A model generated the notes under the pieces. That model made no database searches, was not told the origin of the DNA, and was given only the letters and a program-made list of their open reading frames with translations. From Prunus persica (lineage: Eukaryota; Streptophyta; Magnoliopsida; Rosales; Rosaceae), in NCBI RefSeq assembly GCF_000346465.2, contig NC_034011.1:18636676-18700675 (forward strand): a stretch of DNA of 64,000 nucleotides. The letters are read 5' to 3'. A program made the translations under genes and the position numbers. Of this stretch, positions 20,217 through 32,700 are shown piece by piece (positions within the stretch are counted from its first letter, which is position 1; each line of letters starts with the position of its first letter).

Positions 20217-21344
20217 TGTCACGGGATGAGCGAGCAGCGCAGCAAGGCCGAAGAGAAACACACATTTAGCCACTCAAAACACACCCGTGCGGCCCAGGAT
20301 CCCTTAGGATCTCAGTCAGCCTTCTCCCACTTCATGATATTCATGACTATCACAACTCCTCGAGAGGTTCACCATCAAATGTTTTCTCCTATGGGTGCCA
20401 CGCCCCATGGGTAGACAACGAGTCACACTACCTTGTGACAATACATCACTCCGCATCCGATAACGAACCTTCGACGCCCATAAATCAAGCGTTGCATAAG
20501 ACACGTTAACTGCATCGACCATGTTGTATGCTTAACTCGTGGCTCGCTCATGCCCATGTCAAGACACAGCAATCTAACACACCATCGGTTTACCCACACT
20601 TCTGTTGGTCATTCCGTTAGCAACCAAGATAGCCCACATCCTCAAGCTATACACGTAAGCTGTCATACTTGCATGTCGCCCAAGCCTTGGCTACATATGT
20701 ATTTCGAATGTCCCACATAATCGTCTATGCATTGCATGGGGTCACAACCCATGAGTACCTGCATCCGAATATCTTCCTTCCATATTAGACAAGGCCGAAC
20801 CCAAGCCAAGTCCTTTGAGTATTGTCAAATGCCTCGCTTGCCAACAACATAGTGAATGCCATACGTTGACCTCACTTTTCACAACAATACGCAATACAAA
20901 CAGTCTGGCGTGTTCGTACTGTCCTCGGGAATCCTTTCCCTCAGAGACATAGATTATCCTTCAACAATATTATGCCTACCCATATGACTACCTCCAATGT
21001 CATAAGGATGCTCGCTTAGTGCCACAAGGGTGTAGCACTAGGAGTGGTGGAGAGCATGACACCATGTCACCACCCTATATAGCATTTTATGCATTTAGCC
21101 TTCTGCCAGGATGAAACATCACCTATGCATGAGGAGTCATAATTGGGCATAACTCTTTCATACAAACTCCGAATTACGAACTGTTAGTTGCGTTGTTTGA
21201 GTCTCAACATCACAAACGTCCCAGTATTCTTAGCTTCCTTAGGTTCCTACAGTAACCTTCGGAAATACCCAAAATACACTTCATGTGTGCAACCCGGCCG
21301 ACTATGGAATCATAATAGCACTCACTTATGTGCGATCCGTGACA
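20217..21344 (-). repeat. LTR (3' side in element orientation) of the LARD
   Basis: Homologous over its length to 26776-27916, for example GTTTTCTCCTATGGGTGC versus GTTGTCTCCTATGGGTGC, with a polypurine tract abutting at 21345-21356. Confidence 0.85.
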
Positions 21345-21356
21345 TTCTCCCCCACT
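21345..21356 (-). other. polypurine tract of the LARD
   Basis: The minus strand reads AGTGGGGGAGAA directly before the LTR start TGTCACGG, as needed for plus-strand priming. Confidence 0.75.
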
Positions 21357-21789
21357 GATAGTGGCGACATCCTCGTCGACATGCCAACTGCACTGCCGCA
21401 TAACACCACCATATAGGAATATCCTCTTTTGCTCTCTCCATGGACCACAATGCACCACTGTGTTCACCTTTTTCAACTTCTCTCAAAGTTCCACATCTTT
21501 CCCTCTTCGGGTCGAGACCTCTATTTCTTTTCGCACTCACCTTAAGGTGCCTCAACAGTAAAGTTCCACAACACTTAGGCCATCACAATTCACTAAGTTA
21601 GGTATCATCCCTACTACGAGTAGAACCATGTACCTATGAACGCCCAAGCTCGAACTCGACAGAACCACTTCCATAGCATCCACATGGGAACAAGTAAGAT
21701 GTCGACATCCAAGTTATTTTAACTTTGTCTGCCATCAAATGTGGACATACTCCATATTCTTAGCAACCATGCTCACAAGTAAGACTCCG

Positions 21790-21821
21790 GGAGGTCTGTC
21801 TGGGTTTTCTTTGCTTATTGG

Positions 21822-21856
<35 letters not shown>

Positions 21857-24800
21857 AATACAGATCCTACCTACCTCCCAAAAACAATTAAGAGATGAAA
21901 CATAGAGAAAATCTTACTTTTTCTCTCTATTATTCACAAGTTCCAGATTTGAAAGAAATAGTGAAAATCATTTAATTTCAAGATTTGAGTGAAATGTTTC
22001 ACCGAAAATGTATAAATATTTTTTTCACAAGTTTTTTCACGTATATACAAAAAAGGAAAACTAATTATGACCTATTTAGTTTACAAAACTGAAGGATTGT
22101 TCATAAAAATACCTTAAAAACAATTCTTCCTCTTTCGGGAAAAATAATTCATCTCCAATGTTGAATGCCTTAACTTTTTGTTTTCCTATCCAAAACTTCA
22201 GCCACGATGAAATAAAGAAATTCCGCATGTCAGTTCCCATTTTTCAAAACGATCGGACTTATCTCCAGCAACGAGTTCCTTATCCCCTTTCTACTGATAC
22301 TAATCCCTCCAGACCTGATCACATCACCAGACTCACCAATCCATCTCCCACCTGATCACCAACTCCTTCTCCACGCTTCCCACAAACATTAAAACCCCCC
22401 AAAAAAATAAAAAAAGTAAATGCATAAACATCTTTATAGGTAGATGAATGAGTTGCTTGGGTTTTTGTTGTGGTGCTGCAAATTGACCACGTCAACCCCA
22501 TGGTAAATTGTTTTTTGTGCATCATAGTTTGATCAAACGATAAATAATATAATTATATATGAAATTTTATTTTCTTTGTTTTGTTTGGTTGCTGGTTACT
22601 AACTTACTAAGCTAGGCTCACTCATGGTATGGAATATATGATTGATGGAATCACCTCAGTCAGGAGAAAGTTATAGTTGACCATAATGTTTATCAATACA
22701 ATACCACAAGTTACAGGAGTATAGACATATGCATGCAGCAGAAACACATAGAGACTCATAGACAGACACCATACATACCCCAGATAAAGAGAAATTTGAC
22801 TTTGAAATTTATACCGTAGAAATAAATATCCTATCTAATATCATCTTCTGCGGATTTAATATCATAACAAGTGGGAATTCCTATCTAGCTATCATTGTTG
22901 AAATTTTGAGTTTCAATCGGCTTTCAACTCTCCCACCTTTAGTTTTCAGGGTTCCTGCCCGGTGTGCCTTTACATTAAGGTATGTCTGGGTTTTCTTTGC
23001 TTCATGAAAATGAAATAAAGATCCTATCTACCTCCTAAAAGCAATTAAGAGATGAAATAGAGAGAAAATCTTACTTTTTCTCTCTACTCTTCTCAAGTTC
23101 AAGATTTAAGTGAAACAGAGAAAATCATTTAATTTCAAGATTTGAGTCAAATTTTTCATAAAAAATGCATAAATATTTTTCCACAAGTTTTTTCACCTAT
23201 ATACAAAAAAGGAAAACTAATTATGACATATTTTGTTTATAAAACTGAATGATTGTTCATAAAAATACCATAAAAACAATTCATCTCCAATGTTGAATGC
23301 CCTAGCTTTTGTCTTCCTATCAAAAACTTCAGCCACGATGAAATAAAGAAATTCCGCATGCCAGTTCCCATTTTCAGAATTATCGGACTTATCTCGAGCA
23401 ACGAGTTCCTTACCCCCTTTCCACTGATACTAATCCACCTCTATACCTGATCACATCACCAGACTCACTAACCCATCTCCCACTTGATCACCACCTCTTT
23501 CTCCATGCTTCCCACAAACATTAAAATCCCCCCAAAAAATAAAAAAAGTAAATGCATAAACATCTTTATCTGTAGATAAAGGAGTTGCTTGAGTTTTTAT
23601 TGGGGTGCTCCAAACTGACCACGTCAACCTCAGGGCAAATTTTATTTTATGCATCATAGTTTGATCAAATGATGAATAATGCAACTATACATGAAATTTT
23701 GTTTTATTTGTTTTGTTTGGCTGTTGGTTACTAACTTACTAGGCTAGGCTCAATCATGGCATGAAATAGATGATAGATGGTCTCACCTCAGTCAGGAGAA
23801 AGTTATGGATGACCATAATGTTAATCAATACAATACCACAAGTTATAGAAGTATAGACACATACATGCAGCAGAAACACATAAACACACACAGAAAGACA
23901 CAAGAAAAGACCATACATAAACCCCAGATAAAGAGAAATTTGACTTATGACTTTGAAATGAGTTTCAATACCGTAGAAATAAATATCATATCTTACATCA
24001 TCTTCTGTGGCTTCAATACCGTAGTAAGTGGGATTTCTTCGCTGGCTATCATTGTTGAGATTTTGAGTTTCAACTGGCTGTTAACTCTCCCACTTTTTGT
24101 TTTCAAGGTTCCCGCCTGGTGTGCTTTTACATTAAGGTATGCCTGGGTTTTCTTTGCTTCTTGAAAATGAAAGAGAGAGATGAAATAAGGATCCTATCTA
24201 CATCCCAAAAGCAATTCAGAGATGAAACAGAGAGAAAATCTTACTTTTTCTCTCTATTCTTCACAAGTTCTAGATTCGAGCGAAACAGAGAAAATCATTA
24301 AATTTCAAGATTTGAGCGTAATTTTTCACTGAAAATGCATAAATATTTTCTTCACAAGTTTTTTCACCTATATACAAAAAAGGAAAACTAATTATGATAT
24401 ATTTTGTTTATAAAACTGAATGATTGTTCATAAAAATAATTCATCCTCTTTCGGGAAAAACAATTCATCTCTAATGTCGAATGCCCTAGCTTTTGTCTTC
24501 CTATCAAAAACTTCAGCCACGATGAAATAAAGAAATTCCGCATGCCAGTTCTCATTTTTCAGAATTATCAGACTTATCTCGAGCAACGAGTTCCTTACCC
24601 CCTTTCCACTGATACTAATCCACCTCTAGACATGATCACATCACCAGACTCACTAATCCATCTCCCACGTGATCACCACCTCCTTCTCCACACTTCCCAC
24701 AAACATTAAAATCCCCTCAAAAAATAAAAAATAAAACGCTTATCTTTATAGGTAGATAAATGAGTTGCTTGGGTTTTTGTTGTGGTGTTGCAAACTGACC

Positions 24801-25545
24801 ACGTCACCTCATGGGAAAGTTTATTTTGTGCATCATAGTTTGATCAAATGATGAATAATACAATTATACATGAAATTTTATTTTTTTCTTTTGTTTGGCT
24901 GCTGGTTACTAACTTACTAGGCTAGGCTCAATCATGGCATGAAATGGATGATGGATGGCCTCACCTCAATCAGGACAAAGTTATTGGATAACCATAATGT
25001 TTATCAATACAATACCTCAAGTTACAGGAGTATAGACACATGCATGCAGTAGAAATATACAGAGACTCATAGATAGACACAAAAGAAAAGACATTACATA
25101 AACCCTAGATAAAGAGAAATTTGACTTCTGACTTTGAAATTTTGAGTTTCAATGCCGTAGAAATAAATATATGCGACTTCAATACCGTAGCAAGTGGGAT
25201 TTTTTACCTGGCTATCACTGTTGAGATTTTGAGTTTCAACTGGCTATCAACTCTCCCACCTTTAATTTTCAAGGTTCCCACCCGGTGTGCTTTTACATTA
25301 AGGTTTGTCTGGGTTTTCTTTGCGTCTTGGAAATGAAAGGGAGAGAGAAAGTGAAGGAGAAAGAGATGAAATAAAGATCATATTTACCTCCCAAAAGCAA
25401 TTAAGAGATGAAACAGAAAGAAAATCTTATTTTTTCTTTCTATTCTTCCCAAGTTTTAGATTTGAGTGAAACAGAGAAAATCATTCAATTTCAAGATTTA
25501 AGTGGTGAAACACTCCGTCGTTCTGAATATCAGTACGCAATCTTA
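21790..25545. repeat. tandem array of about 1.16 kb units inside the LARD
   Basis: The landmark TCTGGGTTTTCTTTGC recurs at about 21799, 22985, 24143 and 25308, giving three full units and a partial fourth. Each unit repeats the same order: GA-rich stretch, TTTTTCTCTCTATT, CAAGTTTTTTCAC, CCACGATGAAATAAAGAAATT, AAACATTAAAA, GACCACGTCA, CAATACAATACC, GAGTTTCAA. The units differ by scattered substitutions and indels, so the array is old. Flanking text at about 21560-21790 recurs at about 25980-26170. No conserved reading frame crosses the units. Confidence 0.88.
21827..21853. repeat. (GA)13 microsatellite
   Basis: Perfect GA run at the start of the first array unit; shorter or absent in later units. 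Confidence 0.95.
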
Positions 25546-26761
25546 TGTCAAACATTGTGCATCAACTACATGTTCTCCACAACGACTTACTGAAGCCTAG
25601 CCCGTCAGCGACTTACCCTCTTAATGAAGCCTAGCCCATCAGCGACTTACTTCATTCAAAGACTGCACTGTTTCGGTCTTGAGCTCCCACAACTCTTCCC
25701 CGAACAAAGGTCTTGCACCATCCGTTCAATACTCATCACCGACTTCAACACAACCATCAATGGCATGTGATGGTTCGAGTATTGCCAATCTTCGGCACTC
25801 TCACCAAACTTGCGTTACCATCTTTCTCACATCTTGGCCTTGAACACGCAACATCACTATGTCAACCGTGTGTCCTCCAAGGCACTTTCATTCATTTGTG
25901 CATATGCGTTGTCATACCTCAATGACATTCGTGGGTCTCTCCCACTTATCTCGTCGATGCACCCTCACGTCAATGTACCTCCGAAGCGAAGTTCTAAAAC
26001 ACTCAGGCCTTCACAATTCACCAAGGTTTGATGTCATCCCTACTACGAGTGAGCCACCTAACCAACAACAAGGGAACAAGTAAGACATCCACACCTAAGT
26101 TACTCCAACTTTTGCCTACCATTAAGTGCGGACATACTGTATACTTAGCCATCATCCTCACAAGAAAGACTCTAGGATCCACTTTTGGAACACTCCAGCA
26201 TTTCGAATATTAGTTAACAACCTTATGTCAAACATTGTGCCTCACCCACACGTTCTCCACAATTGTAAGAGCAACCACTTAGGTGACTCCTGCATTAAAG
26301 CTTAGCCCTTTAGCGACTTACTCCCTCAATGGGTCCTAGTCCATCAGTGACTTGTTTCGGAGATTGTACCCTTTCAGTTTTTTGCCATTACAAATATTCC
26401 CTAAACAAGGGCCTTGCACCGTCTGTCCAACACTTGTTACCAACAGAGTTTGCCACATCTTAGAGCCATCCTTCTTGATGCATTCTCAAAACTTCAAGGT
26501 GAACTTTTGGATACCTTCACCCGTTAATAGGTTCCAGCACCAAGACGGGTTTCCATGAACCGTCACATAATCTGATTCCAACAATCATCCATAGTGACGT
26601 TGGGTTCTTCACCCAACTTCACAGGACCACTACCCATCACAGGCAATGACCTGCTATCTCAGTTCTTCCATCACCAATCTCTTCTAGGTAGGAATCCCTT
26701 ACACCGAAACCACCTTGTGGGTGTGAATCGTTTGAGCAGAAGCCACCATCTGAATCGATTA

Positions 26762-26773
26762 GCTCTAATACCA
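26762..26773 (-). other. primer binding site of the LARD
   Basis: The minus strand reads TGGTATTAGAGC two bases inside the LTR end at 26776. It matches the initiator tRNA-Met primer site TGGTATCAGAGC except for one base, and it fixes the element orientation. Confidence 0.8.
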
Positions 26774-26775
26774 CT

Positions 26776-27916
26776 TGTCACGGGATGAATGAGCGAAGCG
26801 GCGCGGCAGAAGCGAAACACACATTTCGCCACTCAAAGCACACCCTTGCGGCCCATGATCCCTTCGATTTCCAGTTAGCCTTTTCCCACTTCATGATATT
26901 CATGACTCTCACAACTTCGCCAGAGGCTCACCAACAAGTGTTGTCTCCTATGGGTGCAACGCCTCATGGCTAGACAACGAGTAACACTACCTTATGATAA
27001 TACAATCAACCCGCATTCGGCAACGAACCCTCAACGCCTATAAGACATGTCAACTGCATCAACCACGTCGCATGCTTAACTTGGGGTTGCTCATGCCAAA
27101 TCAAGACATAGCGATCCAACACACCATCGATTTACCACATCCTCAATCTATACATGCAAGCTGTTATACTTGCATGTCGCCCAAGCCTTGGCGACATATG
27201 TATTTTGAATGTCCTACATAATCGGCTATGCATTACGTGGGGTCGCAACCCATGCATACTGGCATCTGAGTATCTTCCTTCCATATTAGACAAGGTCGAA
27301 CCCAAGCCAAGTCCATCGAGTATTGAAAAATGCCTCAATTGTCGAAGGCACAGCGAATACCAAAAGTTGACCTCACTCTTCACAACGATGTGCAATACGA
27401 ACAGCCCCGCGTGTTTGTATTATTCTCGGGAATTCCTTTCTCTCGGAGACATAGATTATCCTTCAATAATCTTATGCCCGCCCTTATGACTACCTCTAAT
27501 GTCATAAGGATGCTCGCTTAGTGCCACAAGGGTGTAAGCACCAGAGGTGGTGGAGAGCATGACACCATGTCACCCTCTATATAGTATTTTATGCATTTAG
27601 CCTTCTGCTAGGAGGAAACATCACATATGCATGAAGAGTTATAATTGAGCAAAACTCTTTCATACAAACTCCGAATAGTGAACTGTCAGTTGCATTTTCT
27701 GCGTCTCAACATCACGAACGTCCCAGTATTCTTAACTTCCTCAGGTTCCTCTCGTAACCTTCAAAAATATCCAAAATACCCTTCACGTGTGCAACTCGAC
27801 CAACACAAACCATTCTAGCTCTTAAGCTCTCGCTCTTCCACAGTTAGACTACCTCATAAGCGCATAGATATCCCATTGGAGTCACAGTAGCACTTGCTTA
27901 TGTGCAACCCGTGACA
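26776..27916 (-). repeat. LTR (5' side in element orientation) of the LARD
   Basis: 1141 bp, TGTCACGGG...CCCGTGACA, paired with 20217-21344. Confidence 0.85.
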
Positions 27917-28480
27917 CTTGGCTGAGATAATAGTGTTAACAGATCAAGACTCAAAGGTTTTGCCTTGGCTAAGATAATGATGCTAACAGAACAAGACTTA
28001 AAGGTGCTATCTTGCATGATAAAGATAATAGAGCTAAAGCTTAAGAGATGCTAACTTACAAAGAGGATATGATAGAAAATGACTTATGTTAACAGACCAA
28101 GAGTTTAAAGAAGCTAACTTGACAGACCAGATAACCTTAACATAGAAAAGGTAACTTGCAGCAAAAGAGCAAGTTTTAAAAATGCAATCTTGGCAAACAG
28201 TGAGATAACGGAGAAAAGGTCCCTTCCAAAATAACAGCTTTTCTTGGTCTATTTGGTACCCTGAAACAGACAAAATGGTAAAACTTACATGTATCCCTAT
28301 AAAATAATAACTTTACCCCTAAGTCTGTTCTCTGTTGATATTCAAACTTTTCATGTGTTAGCCTTTTTCAAAAACAGATTTGTTGTTTTTCTAAACTCAA
28401 ATTATTTTATTATCATCTAATATATATATATAGTTGTGTTTCGGGTACAGTGATTTTATCCTTTTGTTGTCCTAAACAAA
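27917..28480. repeat. degenerate 45-60 bp repeats flanking the LARD
   Basis: Variants of TAACAGACCAAGACTTAAAGGTGCTAACTTGGCTGAGATAAT recur several times (about 27917-28150), continuing the repeats left of the LARD at 20100-20216. The element thus split a small satellite. From 28200 on I see only A/T-rich single-copy text. Confidence 0.55.
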
Positions 28481-29724
28481 AGCAAGCAAGCTTGGTCTAG
28501 GGTATCATCATGGAGGTCTAGTGGGATGTTGTAGGGAAAAAGCCAAGGGTTTATGACTGGAAATCGTCTTTGGGTATCATCATGAGATGTCGTAGGGATT
28601 CACGAAAAATTGTACCCCAATCACCCTTTCAGAAAGGCAAGGGCTGTGTGAAATTAGGAGCGTGATTTCAGGGACCCAGCTGTGTGAACTCATGGCAAAG
28701 GACCTGGCTTGTGCTCCGGCTCGTGTGAAATTAGGGGCATAAAGACCCGTGCTCCAGCTCTAAGGCCCCAGCCCGAATCCCTTACAACTTCCTTGCTGAA
28801 GGTCTGTGAGTAGCTCAAACCCACCAAGCCACCAAAGACCCGGATCGGTGTGGTAGCCTCGCCAAATAGGTCACAGCAGTACCTTGCCGAACGGTGGGCA
28901 AGGATGCCTCCAAATCATGTTGTACAAAAGCAAAGAAGGCTCACAAAAAAAATCCCTCAAATTAAACTTACAGGCTGACCTTGCTGAAAGCCGCAACTGG
29001 GGAACTCGAATTCCTCTCTCACCAAAGCTATGCGGGACCAGAGATTTAGAACTAGCCCCATGGTCACATGCTTGCACCGAAGCTCTAGCACCTCATTGAC
29101 CCAAGCCACCCCAATTTCCTTGCCGAACGGCAAGGGTGCTAGAAGAAGAATACACGGGCAAACGAGAAATTGTTTTCCAATTGATCCTGCCGAATGGCGC
29201 AAACATAGCTTCTTATATTTTGTTTCACAAAACCTAGGTTATTGCATAGCCCAAAACCCACTCGGTACCTACCGAAGGCCCAAAAACTTCACCAGCCCTT
29301 CCCAGCTCCTATTTGAACAGGTAGGCCTCGTAACGAAGGCCCAGCTCCAAGCCTAGAGGCCCAGCCCCTTAAATTCTCCTCCTTCCAAAGATCATCCAAA
29401 GCTAAAAAAATACCTGCCGAAACCTTGCCGCATGGCACTACCCTATCCAAAGATCATCCCAAGCTGAAACCTTGCCACACTACCGTGGTGATTACACAAT
29501 CTCCTTCTGAAGTTGAAGAACTAGTGGGCTCGCGAAAAAGACACCTCCCAGTTGGCAAGGGCTGTGCGAAATCTTGACGTAATCGCGAACTACTCTTCTC
29601 CTTTCAGAACCTATCGAAACCTTGCCTTTCAGAAATCTTACCGTAGACTCGTGCTCCAGACCATGCCCTTTGTACTCTCGCAAGGAATTCCCCTCCAAAT
29701 GGCCCTTGCCAATCGGGAGGTGGA
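28481..29724. other. unassigned insertion that replaces the kinase part of a PEPR relic
   Basis: 1.2 kb with higher GC than its surroundings and recurring CCTTGCCGAACGG, GGCAAGGGCTGTG and AGGCCCAGC phrases. No ORF with a recognisable product on either strand. It ends where PEPR homology starts on its right (about 29725). It could be part of an LTR or another non-coding transposon; no ends were found. Confidence 0.4.
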
Positions 29725-32700
29725 CCCTCTTGAGTAACAACTTCAAATTCCTGCTTGGTCTTTTTGCACAAGAGGAACACATAAACAAGTCCATAAAGCA
29801 TAGAAACAACAAGTAATGAAGACCCCAAGGCTGTCAATACAATTTGCAATATACTAATGCCTTTACGATTGCTTGATTGACTGTAGCACAACTTAAACTA
29901 TTGTTTCTTGCACAAGTTGAGCCACATGATGAAAGGTAACTGACACATATGTAAGGATTGCCCAAAAATGATAATGGGGATGAGTTCAACAGCTTCATCA
30001 AGGTCTCTGGTACTGCACCTGTGAAGTTATTGTCTGAAACATCAACCTTAATCAATGAACTCATATAACCAAGAGCTTTTAAAGTCTTTGTCTGTTATGA
30101 GACAGATCTAGTTGTTGTAGCCTTTTCAACTTCCTCAGCCCTTGAGGAATCGGACATGTCAATGTATTGTTGCTAAGATTCAATGCATAAAACAGATTAA
30201 CCAATTCTCCAATTGATGAGGGAATCGCACTTCCGAAAAATTTCCTCCCAGTTTTAGCTCTAAAAGCTTTCCAAACTCCAAAAAGAAAGGTGGAATACCG
30301 CCGGTGAAAATGTTGTCACTTCAAATCAGCATTGATAAATCTGTCCAACTAGATGGAATGGAACCATTCAACAAATTTGATCTCGCATCAAACTTATGCC
30401 TTTTGATAGCTGAGGAGGCAGAGAACCAACCAAATTGTTTTTTTTGAAATATTCAAAGAATGAAGTTCTGCAAGATTCCTTAGCTTATGGGGTAGAACTC
30501 CTGTTAACTTGTTCCAACACAAATTGATACTTGTAAGATTGTTACAGTTTCCCAAGCTTGATGGGATTTCTCCAATAATTTCATGATGCTGATAGGCATG
30601 TAAAATGAGTTGGGTCGAGCTAGCCCTGTCTTAAGAGAAGTGAGCCCAAGCCCTATCTTATCACAGACTTCGTCGAGCTTAAAATTTAAACAAGTCGGGC
30701 CAGACTGGGCTCATATTAAATAAGTTAAGCCCAGACCTTACCCATAGGCCTAAAATTTTCGGGCCAATTTTCGGGCCTGAAGGCTGTTCTCATGCCTCAT
30801 TGAATGAGATGGCATTTCTTATTTTAAAAAATAGAAACGTTGGGAGGGACATCAACATGAGGACAACATGGTCTCCCTAAATTCTAAGACCTCTGCAGCT
30901 GCGCATAAGTTTGTTGTTTTTAAGCAAATTAATTCACAAAAACATATGCTTTCTTTAATACTTGTAGTTTTCCAACAAAAGTTCGTAAAGCAACCTAGAA
31001 ATTAGGATTGTGATTGCCTCTTTTTTTATGAGTGATGACGGGGTTCAATTTGTTAAGATAGATGTCAGATGATGGACTAAAGAAACAAATTAATATAGAT
31101 GGCCAACAATGAGTTCCACTATAATAATTATTAATTTAAATAAAACTTAACTAATTATAATCGGGCCATTATAATCATTATTAATTTAAATCAAACTTAA
31201 CTAATTATAATCGGGCCAAGCCGGACTTTTATAGGGCTTAAATGCATAGTCCAAGCCCTACCAATTAAACCTGGGGTCGAGCCAAGCCCGCCCATTGCTT
31301 CAGGCTAGATAAACCCATAATTTAAAAATCAAGTCGGGTTAAGGCTAGCCCATCGGAATTAATCCACACAAAAATATGCTTTGCCTTAATGCTTGTAGTT
31401 TTCCAACAAAAATTCGTAAAGCAACCTAGAAATCAGGATTTTGATTGCCTTTTTTTTATGAGTGATGATGGGGTTCAATTTGTTAAGATAGATGTCAAAT
31501 AATGGACCAAAGAAACAAATTAATATGGATGGCCGACAATGAGTTCCATTATAATAATTATTAATTTAAATAAAACCTAACTAATTAAAATCGGGCCATT
31601 ATAATCATTATTAATTTAAATAAAATGTAACTAATTATAATCGGGCCAGGTCGGGCTTTTATAGGGCTTAAATGTATAGTCCAAGCCCTACCTATTAAAC
31701 CTCGGGTCGGGCCAAGCCCACCCATTGCTTCAGGCTAAATAAACCCATAATTGAAAAAATAAAGTCAGGTTAAGGCCAGCCCATCGGGATTAATCCACAC
31801 AAAAATATGCTTTGCCTTAATGCTTGTAGTTTTCCAACAAAAGTTTGTAAAGCAACCTAGAAATTAGGATTTTGATTGCCTCTTTTTGTGAGTGATGATG
31901 GGGTTCAATTTGTTAAGATAGATGTCAGATGATGGACCAAATAAACAATTTAATATAGATGGCCGCTAATGAGTTCCATTATAATAATTATTAATTTAAA
32001 TAAAACTTAACTAATTAAAATCGGGCCATTATAATCATAATTAATTTAAATAAAATGTAACTAATTATAATCGGGCTAGGTCGGGCTTTTATAGGGCTTA
32101 AATGTATAGTCCAAGTTATAGGGCTTAAATGTATAGTCCAAGCCCTATCTATTAAACCTTGGGTCGGGCCAAGCCCACCCATTGCTTCAGGCCAAATAAA
32201 CCCATAATTGAAAAAATAAAGTCAGGTTAAGGCCAGCCCATCGGGATTAATCCACACAAAAATATGCTTTGCCTTAATGCTTGTAGTTTTCCAACAAAAG
32301 TTCGTAAAGCAACCTAGAAATTAGGATTGTGATTGCCTCTTTTTTATGAGTGATGATGGGGTTCAGTTTGTTAAGATAGATGTCAGATGATGGACCAAAG
32401 AAACAAATTAATGTAGATGGCCGACAATGAGTTCCATTATAATCATTATTAATTTAAATAAGACTTAATTAATTATAATCGGGTCGGGCTTTTATAGGGC
32501 TTAAAAGTATAGCCCAAGCCCTACCCATTAGACCTCGAAGTGGGCCAAGCTAGCCCATTGTTATTGGCTGAGTAAGCCCATAATTACAAAAATCAGGCTG
32601 AGTTAGGGCCAACCCATCAGCTTTGGGCTTTATTTACAGGCCTAGCTGCTATGTCCATGTATGAAAGGGTAGGATTTTTTGCAAACTGTGGAAAAACCCC

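Larger units (their letters stand above)
20217..27916 (-). mobile_element. non-coding LTR retrotransposon (LARD-type)
   Basis: LTRs of 1128 bp (20217-21344) and 1141 bp (26776-27916) begin TGTCACGGG and end CCGTGACA. The target duplication is CTTG (20213-20216, 27917-27920). The orientation is minus: next to the right LTR the minus strand reads TGGTATTAGAGC, one mismatch from the initiator-Met PBS, and next to the left LTR it reads AGTGGGGGAGAA, a polypurine tract. The 5.4 kb interior has no gag or pol similarity and no long ORF in any frame, so it must be mobilised in trans. Much of the interior is a tandem array. The LTR copies show many differences, so it is older than the gypsy element. 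Confidence 0.85.

Noticed and set aside
20214..20414. Short plus-strand frames in the LARD LTRs and interior (up to 119 codons)
   Set aside because: Not conserved between the paired LTRs or between array units, and no recognisable domain.
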